Origin: Rhodoplanes sp963712435
Lineage (GTDB): Bacteria; Pseudomonadota; Alphaproteobacteria; Rhizobiales; Xanthobacteraceae
Assembly (NCBI GenBank): GCA_963712435.1
Contig: CAVQIB010000003.1
Coordinates: 372,001 to 436,000, forward strand
Length of the DNA stretch: 64,000 nucleotides
Direction: 5' to 3'
Positions within the stretch are counted from its first letter, which is position 1. Every line of letters starts with the position of its first letter. Shown in pieces: positions 1 through 10,500 of this stretch. The notes beneath the pieces were generated by a model that did no database searches, was not told the origin of the DNA, and saw nothing but the letters and a program-made list of their open reading frames with translations. The position numbers and the translations under genes are program-made.

Positions 1-1
1 G

Positions 2-3000
2 AACAACACGCTGCGCGCGACCGGCGACTCCATCGTGCTCGACCTCAGCCTGCGCGGCGGCGACATCGTCGCCAAGCTGGAGGAGACCGGCGATAGAGTC
101 ACCGAATCCCTGAACAGCCGCACCGAGTTCTACACGCACGCGCTCACCCACAACGCGGCCGAACTGGCCGAGACGATCCAGGTGCGCGGCGACGGCGTGC
201 GCGACATGCTGGCCGAGCGCCTCGCCGCCTTCGAAAGCATCCTCGCCAGCGGCACGACCGAACTCGCCGACCGGCTCGGATCGCGCGGCGACGAGGTGTA
301 CGACCTGCTCGCGGAGCGGCTCGCGACCTTCGACAACGTTCTCACCAGCGGCACGACCGAACTGACCGACCGGCTCATGTCGCGCACCGATGCGGTGCGC
401 GACATGCTGGCGGAGCGTCTGCAAACGCTTGAAGGGATGCTCTCGAACACCGGCGGCGACCTGGTCGAACGGATCGGTTCGCGCGGCGACTTCATCCGCG
501 ACATGCTGTCCGAACGGCTCCAGGCGTTCGAGGAGATGTTCAAGACCGACGGCGGCGAACTCGCCGAGCGGCTCGGGCGCGACTCCTCGACTCTCGGCAG
601 CCTGATCACCCGCCACCTCTCGGAATTCGACCGCACGGTGAAGACCTATGGCGGGGAGCTGGTCGAGCGGATCGGCCAGCGGGCGCAGGACATCGACGCC
701 ACGTTGAAGACCTATCTCGACGGCTTCGACGGGCGGATCGACGAGAAGACGCACGAGATGGCCGCGACGCTGGAAAACCAGCTGGTCCGCTTCGAAGATG
801 CGCTGGATTCCCGCACGCATTCGATCGGCGCCACCTGGACCATGCGCGTCGCCGAAATGAGCAAGAGCGTCGGCGACAGCAGCAAGGACGTCGTCGCCGC
901 CCTCGACAGGCGGATCAACGAGATCAACGGCATCATCACCAGCAGCGGCACGACCTTCGTCGACACGGTCGGGGAGCGGATCGCTTCTCTCGACAGTTCG
1001 CTCGGGAGCCATGCGAGCGAGGTCGCCAACGCTCTCGACGGCCGGATCGCCCGGCTCGAGGACCTGCTGATCGCGCGCGCCGAATCGGTCACGGCCGGGA
1101 TCGAAGCGCGCACCCATGCGGCCGCCGATCTCCTGCTCGGCCGCGCCGAGTTCGTCGCGGCGGATGTGGAGACGCGCAGCAAGGCGGCGGCCGATCTCCT
1201 GCTCGATTCCAGCAAATCATTCGCCAGCGAGTTCGAGTTGCGCAGCAACGCGGCCGCCGATCTGCTGCTCGGCCGCGCCGGTTCGGTCGCCGCCGACATC
1301 GAAATGCGCAGCAAAGCGGCGGCCGATCTTCTGCTCGGCTGCACCGAGACGTTTTCCACCGACATCGAGACCCGCAGCAAGGCCGCGGCCGACCTGCTTC
1401 TCGGCCGCGCCAGTTCGGTCGCCGCCGATATCGAAACGCGCAGCAGAGCGGCGGCGGACCACCTGCTCGGCCGCGCCGAATCGATCGCAACCGACATCGA
1501 GGGCCGCAGCAAGTTCGCCGCGAGCGCGATCATCGAGCGCGCCGATTCGGTCTCGACCGAACTCGAAGTCCGCACCAGGACGGCGGCCGATCTGCTGGCC
1601 GACCGCGTGCAGGCGGCTGCAGTCACCATCGAGCGGTCGACCGGTTCGGTCGCCGAGTCGCTTGCCGGCCGCATGGACCAGATCGCCAACGACATCGAGA
1701 CGCGCAGCAACACGTCGGTCTCCGCCATCGGCAGCCGGTTCGACAATTTCGCGCGCGACCTCGAGATCCGCAGCCACACCGCCGCTTCGTTCCTCAGCCA
1801 GCGGATGGACAGCTTCGGCAAGGAAATGCAGGCGAAGAGCGAGGGCGCCGCGGCGTTCCTCGCCGAGCGCGCGGAGACCGCGGCCCGTGCCGTTGAAGAG
1901 CGCAGCAACGCCGCGGCCGAGTTTGTCGCCACCCGTCTCGACGCCGTGACGAGCGAGGCGGAACAGCGCAGCCGGTCGAGCGCCGAGACGCTCGCAAGCC
2001 GCATCGAGCAGTTCGCGCACGCGGTCACGACCAACACCGGCGCGGCGCAGGCGGCGATGGACGCGCTCATCTCCAAGACCACCGCCGCCATCGACGGCAG
2101 CGCGGGCGACTTCGAGACGCGCATCGGCAACGCCACGACGACGTCGACCGGCGCGCTGCGGACGAGCATCGGCGACATCGAAACCATGCTCGGCAGGGTG
2201 TTGTCGGAGCTCGGCGGCTCGCTCAAGCGCGACGCGGCCGAACTGGAGCATCTGCTCACCGCCGCCTCCGCGGGCGTGAGCGGCGCGCTCAAGCAGGATT
2301 CGGCCGAGATCGAGCGCGTGCTCGGCTCGCTCGCCTTGGGATTGCGGACGACGCTGAAGCAGGATGCGGCCGAGGTCGAGGAACTGCTCGGCGCGCTGGT
2401 CGGCCGCCTGAGCGGCACGATGAAGCAGGATGCGATCGACGTCGAGCGGATGCTGACGACGGTTTCGTCCGGGCTGCGCGACGGCATCCGCGACGACACG
2501 GCCGCCGTCGAAAGCATGCTCACCACGCTGTCCGGCAGCGTGAGCGACACGCTGAAGCGGGATGCGACCGAGGTCGAGCGCATGCTGACCGCCGTCTGCT
2601 CCGGCATCAGCGGAACGCTCCGGCAGGATGCAGCCGAAATCGAGCGCACGCTCAACGCCCTCTCGGCGGGAATGAGCGGAACGCTCAGGCAGGACACGGC
2701 GGATGTCGAGCGCGTCGCTCACCGACCTCTCGGCCGGGATGAGCGGAACGCTCAAGCAGGATGCGGCGGAGGTCGAACGCATGCTGACCACGCTCTCCTC
2801 GGGGATGAGCGGCACGCTCCGGCAGGACGCCGCGGAGGTCGAGCAGATGCTCACCTCGCTGTCGGCGGCGGTGAGCGGCACGCTCACGCAGGACGCGGCG
2901 CAGGTCGAGCGCACGTTCACCGAGCTCTCTTCGCGCATGAACGAGACGCTCCGGCAGGACGCGACGCAGGTCGAGCGGATGCTCGAAGCGCTGTTCACCG

Positions 3001-5654
3001 GCATGAGCGGCACGCTGCGACAGGACGCGGCGGAGGTGGAGCGCCTCGTCACCTCGCTGTCGTCCGGCATGAGCGACATCGTCAAGCAGGACGCCGCCGA
3101 GGTGAACCGCGTGCTCAGCTCGCTTTCCGCCGGGATCAGCGACCTGCTCAAGCACGACGCCGCCGACCTCGAGCAGACCCTGTCCGCCGCCTCGGAGAAC
3201 GCCAGCGGCGCCTTGAAGCAGAACGTGACGGAGGTCGAGCACAGCCTGCGCGAGCTGAGCGTCGAGGTCGCGCGCAATTTCGTCGGCAAGGCCGACGAGA
3301 TCGTGGCCGCGGTCGAGAAGCGATGCGCCGAGCTCAACCACGTCCTCGACGAGAAGAGCAACAGCCTGATCACCGCGCTCATCGACAAGGGCGGCGAATT
3401 CACCGACGGCATGACGCTGGTGACCGACCAGGCGGTGAAGTCGATCGAGGCCAAGGGCTTCGCCTTCACTCAGACGATGATGGACAACAGCAGCGAACTC
3501 GCGCGCGCGATCACCGAGGCGAGCGTGACGGCGACCGACGCGGTCAACCGCAATCTGAAAGAGCTGCAGGACACGTCGCGCAATTCGGTGACCGAATCCG
3601 CGGCCGCCCTGACCAAGCGCATGCAGGACTGGCAGGAGACCACGCAGGCGACGCTCGCGCATTCCGCGGCGAGCCTGACCCAGGCGCTGCAAGCGCTGCA
3701 TGAAACGACGCGCTCCGCCGCCGGCGAGGCGACGGACGCCCTGACGCAAAGGACGCGAGGAATTGCAGGAAGCCGCCCGGTCGGCGCTCGGTCAGGCGAC
3801 CGTCGTGCTCACGCAGAAGACCCAGGAACTGCAAGAGGCGGCGCGCATGTCGATCGCGCAGTCGACCGCCGCTGCTGACGGAGAGAGTGCAGGAACTGCG
3901 CGACACGGCGCAGACGGCGGTCGCACAGTCCTCCGCCGACCTCTCGCAGAAGACGCAGGAGCTGCAGGAGATCACGCGGCAGACGGTCGCAGAATCGATC
4001 GCCGCCGTGACGCAGCGGATGGAAGAGCTGCAGCAGTCGACGCAAGGATCGATCGAGCAGTCGAAGCAGACCGGCATCGCGACGGTCGCCGAGATTCTCG
4101 AGACGCACGGCATGGTGCGCTCCGACACGACCGCGCTGTTCGAGCGGCTGCGCGAAGCGAACGGGCTCATCCGCGAGGTCCTGAGCGGCGCGCAGGACAA
4201 TCTCGGCACGATCGAGCAGAGCCTGTCGTCGCGCATCAACCAGTTCGTCGAGACGATGAATCGAGCTGCTCGCCCGCACCAGCTCGACGACGGAGAGCGT
4301 CAGCGAGAACATCGGCTCGTTCCAGGACATCAGCGGCAAGGTGCTGAACGAGCTCGGCGACATCGTCGTGCAGTTCGACAGTCACGGCCGTTCGCTCGCG
4401 GCGATGGTGGAGCTGGTCGAGGGAACCAATCGTCGCACCGAGGAGGCCGTCACGGCGCGCCGTCAGGAGATCGACGATGTCATCACGGCGCTCGACAGCC
4501 GCACCGAGGATCTCGACCTGCGGCTGAAGCGGTTCTCCGGGCTGCTCGACGAGTCGCTCGTCGCGGCGGAAGGGCGCGCGCGCGACATCGCCCGCCTCGT
4601 CGCCGAAGCGAGCTCGCAAGGCGCCCGCGCCATCGCCGAGCATCATGAGCGGGTGCGCATGGCGTCCGAGGAGGAGCGGCAGCGTACGACCGAATCCCTG
4701 CACGGCGTCTACGAGCAGGCGTCGAACGAAGCGCATGCGCTGTTCCGGCAGACCGCGAGCGAGGCGGAGGCCATGCTGCACGGCGCGACCGACGCGCTTC
4801 TCCGACGTGCTGCAGACCATGCGGCAGATGGCCGGCGAAATGCAGCACGAACTCGAAGGCACGCGCGAGGAGCTGCGGCGCGGCATCCTGCGAACTGCCG
4901 CAGGAGACCGCCGAGAGCACGGCGCAGTTGCGCCGGGTGATCGTCGACCAGATCGAGGCGCTGGCGGAACTGAACCGGATCGTCGCCCGCCACGGGCGCA
5001 GCATCGACACCGCCACGACCGAGCCGGCGCGTCGCGTCTATCGCGAAGAGCCGTTGCTCGCGAGCGTGAGCGGCGGACGGCTGGAAACGGCGGCGCAGCG
5101 GCAGGCTGCGCGGGCGGACCAGCCCGCGCCTCCCGCGCCGCCGCAGCCGCCGCGCCGCGCTGAACCGGCGGCGCCGGCCGCCGCCGGCGGGCCGCGGCGG
5201 CTGGCTGTCCGACCTGCTGAGCCGCGCCTCGCGCGAGACCGACGAAGAGGAGCGCGAGGAACTGTCCGGGCGTGCGGACGCCGGGCAGGCGGAGGAGCGG
5301 CCGGTGCGCCACGCGATCGAGACGCTCGACTCGCTCTCGGTCGACATCGCCCGCATGATCGACCACGACGCGACCGCCGAGCTGTGGGACCGCTACAATC
5401 GCGGCGAACGCAACGTCTTCACCCGGCGGCTCTACACCATGCAGGGGCAGAAGACGTTCGAGGAGATCCGCAAGCGCTATCGCAGCGACCGGGAGTTCAA
5501 GGAGACCGTCGATCGCTATATCGACGAGTTCGAGCAGCTGCTGGAAGAGGTGTCGCGCAACGATCGCGGTCAGGTCGTCGCCCGCACCTATCTCACCTCG
5601 GAGACCGGCAAGGTGTACACCATGCTCGCCCACGCGGCGGGCCGGCTCGAGTAG
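2..5654 (+). CDS. Giant hendecad-repeat protein, growth pole ring (GPR/RgsE)-like, 3' part, frameshifted
   Basis: The frame is already open at the left edge, so the N-terminus lies outside the window. The product is almost entirely charged amphipathic helix. Repeats of 33 residues (about nt 160-690) give way to 22-residue repeats around RSKAAADLLLG (about 1060-1990), then 22-residue repeats around GTLKQDAAEVERML (about 2200-3250), then 22-residue repeats around QKTQELQEAAR (3640-4060). All are multiples of 11, a hendecad coiled-coil or apolipoprotein-like period. A conserved non-repeat C-terminal domain follows (5304-5651: WDRYNRGERNVFTRRLY, RTYLTSETGKVYTML). Size, apolipoprotein-like repeats and lineage fit GPR of Agrobacterium / RgsE of Sinorhizobium, which forms a ring at the growing pole. 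That identity is inferred. The frame shifts near 2710, 3750, 3875, 4262, 4800, 4897 and 5190, each time continuing the same repeat or domain, so assembly errors are more likely than decay. Confidence 0.7.
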
Positions 5655-5689
5655 CGATCGCGTCACGGCGTGTTCGCCGGGTTCGGGAC

Positions 5690-5875
5690 ACGGGTCGCGC
5701 CATCCGTTCTTCGTCATCGTCCGCGGCCCAGCCGGACGATCCAGTACCCCCGGAGTCGTTGAGGTAATTCCACGCATTCGTCGTGGTTACTGGAGGGCTC
5801 GCGCGTTGCGAACGGGAGCGATGGCGATCGGTAGGGAGCTGAACCGGACGGCATCCGCTTTGCGCGGATGATGAC
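5690..5875. repeat. Intergenic palindromic repeat, degenerate copy
   Basis: This non-coding gap lies between the stops of the convergent giant gene and mlaD. It contains ATCCAGTA near 5740 and its inverted counterpart TTACTGGA near 5798. It ends in a hairpin with arms CATCCGC (5852-5858) and GCGGATG (5864-5870), followed by ATGACA. The same order, a hairpin then ATCCAGTAA, TTACTGGAT and a GC hairpin followed by GATGAC, occurs at 63185-63293. I read both as members of one dispersed palindromic repeat family. It may also act as a bidirectional terminator here. Confidence 0.5.
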
Positions 5876-5881
5876 ACGCGG

Positions 5882-6734
5882 CTATTGCCGCACGGCCCGC
5901 GTTCCGGCCGGACGCGCCGGAGCGCCGCCGAACAGGAGGCGGCTCGGATTCTGGTCGATGTTCTTGACCGCCTGCTCGAGCGTCAAGATCGCCCGTCGGC
6001 CGTCAATGGCGAGCCGCTCCCATTCGCGCAGCCCCGAATTGCTGAATCGCGTCAGGCCGGTCGCCATCTCCGCGACGTTCTTGTCGAGACTGTCGGCGAG
6101 CGAGCGCACCGAGCGCGCCGCCTCGGCGACGTCGCCGAGCTTCGCCTCCGCCCCGCCGACCAGGCCCTCCGCATTGGCGATAATGCGTTCGATGCGATCC
6201 GCATTGCCGGCGAGCGTCCCGGTGAAGACTTCCAGGTTCTTCAGCGAGGCTGCGCACGGAGACCTCGTTCTCCGAGACGACGGTGTCGAGCCGCCGCAGC
6301 ACGCTGCGCGCCGCCGAACTCAGGTCCTGGGTCGAGCCGAGATCGGCCCGCAACACCGGCGGATCGAGCAGCGGCGCGGTCGGCGAGCCGCCGCGCAGCG
6401 CGATGGTGGCGAACCCGGTCAGCCCCTGGAACTCCAGCCCGACGCCGGTGTCCTGGCGCAGCACCACGTCCTTGTCGACGTAAATGACGGCGATCACCTG
6501 GCGCGGCGCTTCCGGATCGATCCGCAGGCTCGCCACGTCCCCCACCCGCAATCCGTTGAACAGCACCCAGCCGCCCGGCCGCAGCCCCGACACGGTGCCG
6601 TCGAACACCACGTCGTAGCGCTTGCGCTCAGGCCCGCTGCTGGGAGAGGTGAACCAGTAGACGAACCCGAAACCGCCGGCGATGACCGCGAGCGTGAACA
6701 GGCCGACCAGGATGTAATTCGCTCTCGTTTCCAT
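5882..6734 (-). CDS. mlaD: MlaD-like MCE-domain lipid-binding protein (one frameshift)
   Basis: This is the membrane-anchored substrate-binding subunit of an Mla/Mce-type ABC lipid transporter, which moves phospholipid between the inner and outer membranes. The N-terminus (METRANYILVGLFTLAVIAG) is a single membrane anchor. An MCE domain follows, with VSGLRPGGWVLFNGLRVGDV and LEFQGLTGFATIALRGG. The C-terminal half is helical, as in MlaD proteins. The frame changes near 6250, after the segment VSVRSL. The downstream frame (5882-6109) carries the expected helical tail ending in RAVRQ. It lies 18 bp after mlaF on the same strand. The gene would code for about 284 residues once corrected. Confidence 0.85.
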
Positions 6735-6752
6735 GCGACTGGTCCCGTCCCC

Positions 6753-7543
6753 TCAGGCCGTTCCGGCCGCGTCGAACGCACGCGAACGCTTGCCGCGGAA
6801 ATACGCCTTAACCCAGGGATGGTCGGATGCGAGCATGGCCGCCATCGGCCCCGCGGTGATCACCTTGCAATCCGCCAACACGGCAATCCGGTCGCACACC
6901 GAATGCAGGCTATCGAGGTCGTGCGTTACCATGAAAACCGTCAATCCCAAAGTGTGTTGTAAGGTCTTGATCAGCATAGTCGAATTCGCCCGCGCCAATG
7001 GGGTCGAGGCCGGATGTCGGCTCGTCCAGGAAGACGATCTCCGGATCGAGCGCGAGCGCCCGGGCGAGCGCGACCCGCTTGATCATGCCGCCGGACAACT
7101 CGGCCGGGTACTTGTCGCCGACATCGGGCGACAGGCCCACCATTTCGAGCTTGGCGGCCGCGATCTCGTCCATCAGCCGGCGCGACAGGCGCAGATATTC
7201 GCGCATCGGGAACTGCACGTTCTGCCGCACGGTCAGCGACGAGAACAGCGCGCCCTGCTGAAACAGCACGCCCCAGCGCCGTTCGAGCGCGCGGCGCGCG
7301 TCTTCGCTCGAGCCCGTCCAGGTCGATCCCGAACACGGCGACGCGGCCGGCGCGGCGCGGCAAGAGCCCGATGATCGTGCGCATCAACACCGACTTGCCC
7401 ACGCCGGATGCGCCGACGAAGCCCAGGATTTCGCCGCGAAACACATCGAGCGAGACGCCGTTGAGCACGATCGCCTCGCCGAAGCCGACGACGAGGTCGC
7501 GCACGCTGATCACCGCCTCGTTGCCGGGGGCCAACATGCTCAC
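6753..7543 (-). CDS. mlaF: MlaF-like ABC transporter ATP-binding protein (two frameshifts)
   Basis: This is the ATPase of the Mla lipid transporter. The Walker A motif GASGVGKS lies near residue 40. Further along are the Q-loop region LFQQGALFSSLTV, the signature LSGGM followed by KRVALARALA, Walker B IVFLDEPTSGLDPI, and the switch histidine in VTHDLDSL. The C-terminus MLASDHPWVKAYF is typical of MlaF/Ttg2A. The parts lie in three frames, with breaks near 7310 and 6980. Each break joins seamlessly in the expected protein, so a single-base error at each is likely. The ATG overlaps the mlaE stop (ATGA), indicating translational coupling. Confidence 0.88.
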
Positions 7544-8670
7544 ATCCCGACCGCGGCGAAAAACACCGCGAACAGGCCGTCGATCACGACCACGAGGAAG
7601 ATCGATTTCACCACCGAGGCGGTCGTGTGCAGGCCGAGCAACTCGGCGCTGCCCTCCACGCTCAACCCTTCCACGCAGGCGACGATCCCGATCACCAGCG
7701 CGATGAACGGCGCCTTGACCATGCCGACGACGAAATCATTGACCGAGATCGCGTCGCGCAGCCGCGACAGGAAGATTTCCGAGCTCATGCCGGCATGGAG
7801 CCAGCACACCAGATACGCCCCATACAGCGCCGTCATCGCGCCGATCAAGGTGAGCACCGGCAGCGCGATCACCAGCGCGACGATGCGCGGCAGCACCAGG
7901 ATTTCCAGCGGATCGAACCCCATGGTGCGCAGCGCGTCGATCTCCTCGCGCATTTTCATCGAGCCGAGTTCGGCGGTGTAGGAACTGGCGGAGCGGCCGG
8001 CCACCATCATCGCCACCATGACCACGCCCAGCTCGCGCAGCACCAGGATGCCGACCATGTCGATGACATAGATTTCGATGCCGAACCGGCGGAAATGGAA
8101 GAGGCCCTGCTGCGCGATGATCCCGCCGAGCAGCAAGGTGATCAGGACGATGATCGGCGTCGCGCGAAATCCGACCCGGTCGAGATGATGGATCGTGGAG
8201 GTGAAGCGGAAGGTCCACGGCCGCGCCAGGCAGCGCGCGCCGGCAATGGACACCGCTCCGAGCATCTGGATGATCAGGAGCAAGTCGTTTCCGAGCGCGA
8301 GCGCGCCGCGTCGCAAACCGGTCAAGGCGGTGGCGAGCGTGCGGTGGCGCGCCGCCGCGATCTTCTCCTGGTTGACGTGTTGCGCCTCGGCGACGAGCTC
8401 GCGATAGCGCTCGGGCAGATCGACCACCGTCGCCTCGCGCCCCGCGGCGGCGAACCCGCGCACCAGGCGTTCGAGCAGCCAGGCGCCGAATGTGTCGAGC
8501 CGCTCCACCTGGCCCATGTCGATATTGATGGCGGTCGCCTGCGGCGAGCGTGCGACCGCCGCCTCGACGAGACGTTCGAGATCGGCGGCGTGATCGGCGG
8601 TCCACGCGCCGCCGGCGGCGAGCGCGAGCCGCCCGTCCTTCACGCTGACGTCGAGCAAGGAATGGCTCAC
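7540..8670 (-). CDS. mlaE: MlaE-like ABC transporter permease with N-terminal STAS domain
   Basis: This permease is intact at 376 residues. Residues 1 to about 110 form a STAS-like domain (INIDMGQVERLDTFGAWLLERL), a fusion seen in many alphaproteobacterial MlaE proteins. E. coli instead uses a separate MlaB for this role. The rest is an MlaE/Ttg2B permease: several membrane segments, LGGIIAQQGLFHFRRFG, VLRELGVVMVAMMVAGRSAS and the conserved SMKMREEIDALRTMG segment. It is the first gene of the mlaEFD operon. No MlaC or MlaA gene is visible nearby. Confidence 0.92.
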   Translation of the reverse strand: MSHSLLDVSVKDGRLALAAGGAWTADHAADLERLVEAAVARSPQATAINIDMGQVERLDTFGAWLLERLVRGFAAAGREATVVDLPERYRELVAEAQHVNQEKIAAARHRTLATALTGLRRGALALGNDLLLIIQMLGAVSIAGARCLARPWTFRFTSTIHHLDRVGFRATPIIVLITLLLGGIIAQQGLFHFRRFGIEIYVIDMVGILVLRELGVVMVAMMVAGRSASSYTAELGSMKMREEIDALRTMGFDPLEILVLPRIVALVIALPVLTLIGAMTALYGAYLVCWLHAGMSSEIFLSRLRDAISVNDFVVGMVKAPFIALVIGIVACVEGLSVEGSAELLGLHTTASVVKSIFLVVVIDGLFAVFFAAVGM

Positions 8671-8938
8671 GGCGCGCTGATGCTCCCTCTCACCTCGTCG
8701 GCCCCGTTCCGGCGCCCGCGTCCGGAGCCGGTGGGACAGCTGCGGACATCTCGTTCACGCGGCCGCCGATGCATCGCTCCCGCGGAATGGAATGCACGGA
8801 TCAGTCTGAGACAATTAGCATATACTCGGGACTTACCCACGGTCGGATTATGGTCGGATTGTGATCTATTGTTTCAATCTGCTGCCGGGCGCTTTATGGT
8901 ACGCTGCGCCTTCTCCGCTGCTGAGCCCGCCCGCACCG

Positions 8939-9922
8939 ATGCCGATCCGCCTCTCCGTCGCCGCCGAGCGCTGGCCGATCGCCGGCTCGTTCACGATCAG
9001 CCGCGGGGCGAAGACCGAGGCGCATGTCGTGGTGGCGACGCTCACCGACGGCGAGCGCACGGGCCGCGGCGAATGCATGCCCTATGCCCGCTATGGCGAG
9101 ACGGTGGACGGCGTGATCGCGGCGATCGAGACGCTTGCTCCGGCGCTTGCGCGCGGGCTCGACCGCGACGGCCTCGCCGCGTCCCTGCCCGCCGGGGCGG
9201 CGCGCAACGCGCTCGATTGCGCGCTGTGGGACCTCGCGGCGAAACGCAGCGGGGAGCCGGCCTATGCATTGGCCGGCCTGCCGGCGCCGCGCCCGCTGGT
9301 CACCGCCTACACGATTTCGCTCGCCGCGGTGGACGCGATGGCGGCCGCGGCCGCCGCCGCCTCCGCCCGCCCCTTGCTCAAGGTGAAGCTCGGCGCGCCG
9401 GACGATCCCGCGCGCATCGCCGCCGTGCGCAAGGCGGCGCCCGACAGCGAGCTGATCGTCGACGCCAATGAAGGCTGGGGCGCGGCCGATCTCGCGGGCA
9501 ATCTCGCCGCCTGCGCCGCAGCGGGCGTGCGGCTCGTCGAGCAGCCGCTTCCCGCCGGCGACGATGCGGCGCTCGCCGCGATTGCGCACGCCGTTCCCAT
9601 CTGCGCCGACGAAAGCGTGCATGATCGCGCGTCGCTCGCCGCCCTGCGCGGACGCTACGATGCGGTCAACATCAAGCTCGACAAGACCGGCGGGCTGACC
9701 GAAGCGCTCGCCGTCGCCGCGGCGGCGCGCGCGCTCGGTTTCGACATCATGGTCGGCTGCATGGTGTCGACCTCGCTCGCGATCGCCCCCGCGCTCCTGG
9801 TCGCCCAGGGCGCCCGCTATGTCGACCTCGACGGCCCGCTCCTGCTTGCGCGCGACCGCCCGGAGGGTCTGCGCTTCGACGGCAGCGTCGTGCATCCGGC
9901 AGCGCCGGCGCTGTGGGGCTGA
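8939..9922 (+). CDS. Dipeptide epimerase (L-Ala-D/L-Glu epimerase type), enolase superfamily
   Basis: This enzyme likely interconverts L-Ala-D-Glu and L-Ala-L-Glu during reuse of cell-wall peptides. It is a 327-residue enolase-superfamily protein of the muconate-lactonizing subgroup. The capping domain is N-terminal. The barrel carries LLKVKLG (first catalytic Lys), IVDANEGW, VEQPL and CADES (three metal acids), and NIKLDKTGGL (second catalytic Lys). The active site is therefore complete. I chose the ATG at 8939, where MPIRLS homology begins; the frame extends upstream to 8861. Specificity for Ala-Glu rather than another dipeptide is inferred from the family. The gene is monocistronic. Confidence 0.82.
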   Translation: MPIRLSVAAERWPIAGSFTISRGAKTEAHVVVATLTDGERTGRGECMPYARYGETVDGVIAAIETLAPALARGLDRDGLAASLPAGAARNALDCALWDLAAKRSGEPAYALAGLPAPRPLVTAYTISLAAVDAMAAAAAAASARPLLKVKLGAPDDPARIAAVRKAAPDSELIVDANEGWGAADLAGNLAACAAAGVRLVEQPLPAGDDAALAAIAHAVPICADESVHDRASLAALRGRYDAVNIKLDKTGGLTEALAVAAAARALGFDIMVGCMVSTSLAIAPALLVAQGARYVDLDGPLLLARDRPEGLRFDGSVVHPAAPALWG

Positions 9923-10028
9923 GCCGCGCGCGCGCGTCTCCGGCACGTAGCTCCACCTATCCGGGTTTCCACCCATTGAGTGTTCAAACCTCTCTGTGTA
10001 GCGCTGTGCCACACGGGAGAGAGGGAGA

Positions 10029-10500
10029 ATGCGGCCAGCAGCTGGGCTTCTCGGCGTAGCGCTTGCGCTCGTCTATGCAGCGCCTGCCTCGAGCGTCGTC
10101 ATCACGTCGGACAAAGGCGGTCAGATCGGCGCCTATGTCGCCCGCTACAGCAAGGTGCGGCAGCGCGGCGAGCGGGTGGTCATCGACGGGGTTTGCCTGT
10201 CCGCCTGCACCATCGTGGTCGGGATGATTCCGCCCGAACGCCTGTGTGCGACGCGCAATGCGGTGCTCGGATTCCATGCGGCGTGGTTTCCCGACGGCGA
10301 GGGCGGGATGCGGCCGAGCCGCGAGGCGACCCAGGTTCTCATGAAGTTCTATCCGCCGAGCCTCCGCCAATGGATCGCCAGACGCGGCGGGCTCAACTCG
10401 CAGCTCATGCTGCTGCAGGGACGCGAGCTTGCCGCGTATCGTCCCGTCCTGCGACGCCTCCGTGCCGGAGTCGCGCCCGGGACGCGAGGTCCGCGCCAAT
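10029..10500 (+). CDS. Small exported protein of unknown function, C-terminus uncertain
   Basis: It starts at an ATG preceded by a purine-rich GAGAGAGGGAGA stretch and begins with a signal peptide (MRPAAGLLGVALALVYAAPA). The mature part has ITSDKGGQIGAYVARYSKVR, VVIDGVCLSACTIVVGMIP and LGFHAAWFPD, and ends with RQWIARRGGLNSQLMLLQGREL. This matches a family of roughly 150-residue Hyphomicrobiales periplasmic proteins of unknown function, with a ClpP/crotonase-like SACT turn. In the given frame no stop occurs until 11006, which would read antisense through the MFS gene. Homology fades near 10440, so I suspect a base error there. The +1 frame would stop at 10575. Confidence 0.6.

Noticed and set aside
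1060..3250. Tandem 66-bp repeats as a CRISPR array
   Set aside because: There are no unique spacers, the units abut each other, and the repeats are in frame coding for 22-residue hendecads.
712..3749. Long open frames antisense to the giant repeat gene (for example 712-2697, 1217-3469 and 2685-3749 on the minus strand)
   Set aside because: High GC and repeated codons keep the other frames open. The translations are low-complexity Arg/Ser/Ala strings and the plus strand has a coherent hendecad pattern.
2703..5303. Programmed ribosomal frameshifting in the giant gene
   Set aside because: Seven changes in both directions occur without slippery heptamers or a shared signal, and unrelated genes show similar single-base breaks.
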